Source of the DNA: Laceyella sediminis
GTDB lineage: Bacteria > Bacillota > Bacilli > Thermoactinomycetales > Thermoactinomycetaceae
Direction: 5' to 3'
Length of the DNA stretch: 64,000 bases
NCBI RefSeq assembly: GCF_003003125.1
Contig: NZ_PVTZ01000006.1
Location: forward strand, 124,001-188,000
The notes under the pieces were generated by a model. That model was not told the origin of the DNA and ran no database searches. It saw nothing but the letters and a program-made list of their open reading frames with translations. Position numbers and translations under genes: made by a program. Below, one piece after another: positions 62,642 through 64,000 of this stretch. Within the stretch, counting starts at the first letter, position 1. The number at the start of each line of letters is the position of its first letter.

Positions 62642-63454
62642 CTAGAAGATTTCGGTAACAAACCAACCCTGTCCGATGGTTTCATTCCCTCCGACCTGCA
62701 GGTAGCGCGATTGGCTCAAAAAACTTACAAGCTCCTTCAACTCTCGCTCTTTCCCAAAACGTCCCATGAGTAACGTATAAAAAACCGTATCTGGGGGAAT
62801 CGTTTCTTCTTGCCACAATCCTATACTTTTCTTTGTTTCCTCATCCAGTCGATTACGTGATTGGATGGGCAATCCATACTGCGCAAAATAAGAAAAATCC
62901 TCATCACGAATAATAACTAGCCGATGCTTTAGTTCATTTCGTACACTCTCATGATGAATCAAGAAGGAAATATTGTTTGCCACCTGCTCGATGAGCTCTG
63001 GATCAGGCTTTGTCTTGAACGAATACTCTTCCAGAAACAAAACTTCCTCTTGGTCTCGAACAGATGCTACCACTGCCTCATACGAAGAAGGAGCTTTGTC
63101 AATAGTAATCCCTGTTTTGTTGATCAGTTGGCAATCGCGATAAAATCGATTTATCAAATAAGGACAAGTCACCCATCGAAAATGACCTGTCAAAGAACGG
63201 ATAGGCAATAACAACAATCTTGCATCAGCTACACTTACTGCACCTGCGGAATCTTCGATACCAAAAATCTGATTAACCTCCAACTTCTCCTGTCTTGCTT
63301 TATCTCTCAGAGCCCCTTTTAAGCTTGATCCAGGAATCGTTGGATAACTAGTTGTTGCCTCTCTGGCTACGGGTAAATCGATCACACTATAAACTTGTCC
63401 TGCACCAGGATGAATAGATGTCTCTGCCAACATCCCCATGATATAGCCATTCAT
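62642..63454 (-). CDS. cmr4: Type III-B CRISPR backbone RNase Cmr4
   Basis: 270 aa from the ATG at 63454 (GAGGAGGG upstream). RAMP protein with IHPGAGQ, then IDLPVARE where Asp26 is at the place of the catalytic Asp of known Cmr4, and TIPGSSLKGALRDKARQ near residue 43. Cmr4 cuts the bound target RNA every six bases. The conserved Asp suggests an active backbone. Confidence 0.95.
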   Translation of the reverse strand: MNGYIMGMLAETSIHPGAGQVYSVIDLPVAREATTSYPTIPGSSLKGALRDKARQEKLEVNQIFGIEDSAGAVSVADARLLLLPIRSLTGHFRWVTCPYLINRFYRDCQLINKTGITIDKAPSSYEAVVASVRDQEEVLFLEEYSFKTKPDPELIEQVANNISFLIHHESVRNELKHRLVIIRDEDFSYFAQYGLPIQSRNRLDEETKKSIGLWQEETIPPDTVFYTLLMGRFGKERELKELVSFLSQSRYLQVGGNETIGQGWFVTEIF

Positions 63455-63468
63455 GTTTTTAACCCTCC

Positions 63469-64000
63469 TCATTCTTGCCAAGTTCCAATCACTACCTGAC
63501 CAAAGCCATATGATTTAAGCTCCCCTGTTAGAGCTCCATGCAACAAATTCAATTTTGGTAAATCTTCTATCTTTCCTTCAAAAAACCATGTTCCTCCAGC
63601 TGGAAGGACCGGAAACAAATCTCTCGGCCAATTCTTCACCATATTGCGTCCACCAATTTGGTTTGCTTTTCCTAAACTGGCCGAAATACATTGTGCCGAC
63701 GGGCATATTTCTTTGACTTCAGGCGGCCCGTTTCGCACAGCTTGGTCCATATCAATATAAGTTCCTGGAGTAAGTAATGAAACGGTAAAACGAATAATCC
63801 CCTCTTTTGTTGTAGCTACCTCTGGCATCCGAGGCAATTCAGGTGTTAATTCTTCTGTTACCGTCACCTTGGCAAATCGGCCTTCTCCACCCAACGGAAC
63901 GATTTGCGTTCCCATGGGATGCCACGACTCGTCCAACCCTTCCACTCGCACAACCACCTCCAATTCTGGTCTTGGGCGAGTCAGTGCAATTGAGTACAAA
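63469..64000 (-). CDS. cmr3: Type III-B CRISPR protein Cmr3, C-terminal part (cut by window edge)
   Basis: About 177 residues visible. IVPLGGEGRFAKV near the middle is the characteristic Cmr3 Gly-rich motif, and the C-terminus has GALTGELKSYGFGQVVIG. Cmr3 binds the crRNA 5' handle next to Cas10. The 5' part of the gene and presumably cas10 (cmr2) and cmr1 are beyond the edge. Confidence 0.9.
   Translation of the reverse strand, partial: LYSIALTRPRPELEVVVRVEGLDESWHPMGTQIVPLGGEGRFAKVTVTEELTPELPRMPEVATTKEGIIRFTVSLLTPGTYIDMDQAVRNGPPEVKEICPSAQCISASLGKANQIGGRNMVKNWPRDLFPVLPAGGTWFFEGKIEDLPKLNLLHGALTGELKSYGFGQVVIGTWQE

Noticed and set aside
52663-64000. A prophage instead of a skin-like element
   Set aside because: No structural, lysis or replication genes of a phage are visible in 11 kb; the recombinase alone does not show a phage. 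The part outside the window could change this.

Overview
The window comes from the chromosome of an endospore-forming member of the Firmicutes. The evidence is sporulation genes (spoIVA, yphF-like, ypeB, spmA/spmB, dacB, ytfJ), bacillithiol-type redox genes, the TRAP/trp-leader system, a ResBCDE cluster and a gene order close to Bacillus subtilis. Combining this Bacillus-type synteny with futalosine-pathway menaquinone genes and moderate GC content best fits the Thermoactinomycetaceae. That assignment is an inference, not a match.

Positions 1-6400 (minus strand): aroC-aroB, then trpE-D-C-F. The trp genes sit behind their own promoter and an attenuator leader with an 11-triplet TRAP site. 6500-13800 (minus): ndk, hepT, mqnA, ubiX-type, mqnP-type, menG, hepS, mtrB (TRAP itself), tRNA-Pro, folE and hbs. 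This is the B. subtilis folE-mtrB-hepS-menG-hepT-ndk-aro-trp order with three menaquinone genes inserted. 13900-25000 (minus): spoIVA, yphF/yphE-like genes, gpsA, plsY, der, a YIEGIA-type spore protein pair, an S1 protein, plsC and cmk. 25300-39400: mixed housekeeping genes, namely ypeB behind a sigma-G-type promoter, asparaginase, a purine permease, ypdA, glutamate dehydrogenase, a PIG-L deacetylase, mecA, ferredoxin, a secreted C70-like protease, pyrophosphatase and a UvrD-like helicase. 39480-43360 (plus): a serine T-box leader driving a class V aminotransferase and serA, then an SDR. 43445-52600 (minus): resE, resD, resC, resB, rluB, spmB, spmA, dacB and a 5'-truncated ytfJ.

From about 52600 to the window end lies an accessory segment. 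It begins exactly where ytfJ loses its N-terminal third. Its first gene is a large serine recombinase of the SpoIVCA/CisA type on the same strand. Behind it are five short CRISPR arrays, each with its own nearly identical leader and promoter, and solitary repeats. Between the arrays are two copies of an unrecognised gene attached to duplicated leaders, a DUF559-like PD-(D/E)XK nuclease, small zinc-ribbon and membrane proteins, and decayed genes. A type III-B operon (cmr3-cmr4-cmr5-cmr6) runs in from the right edge. The simplest reading is a skin-like element that interrupts the sporulation gene ytfJ, could be excised in the mother cell, and carries CRISPR-Cas immunity. The right junction lies outside the window, so this remains a hypothesis.
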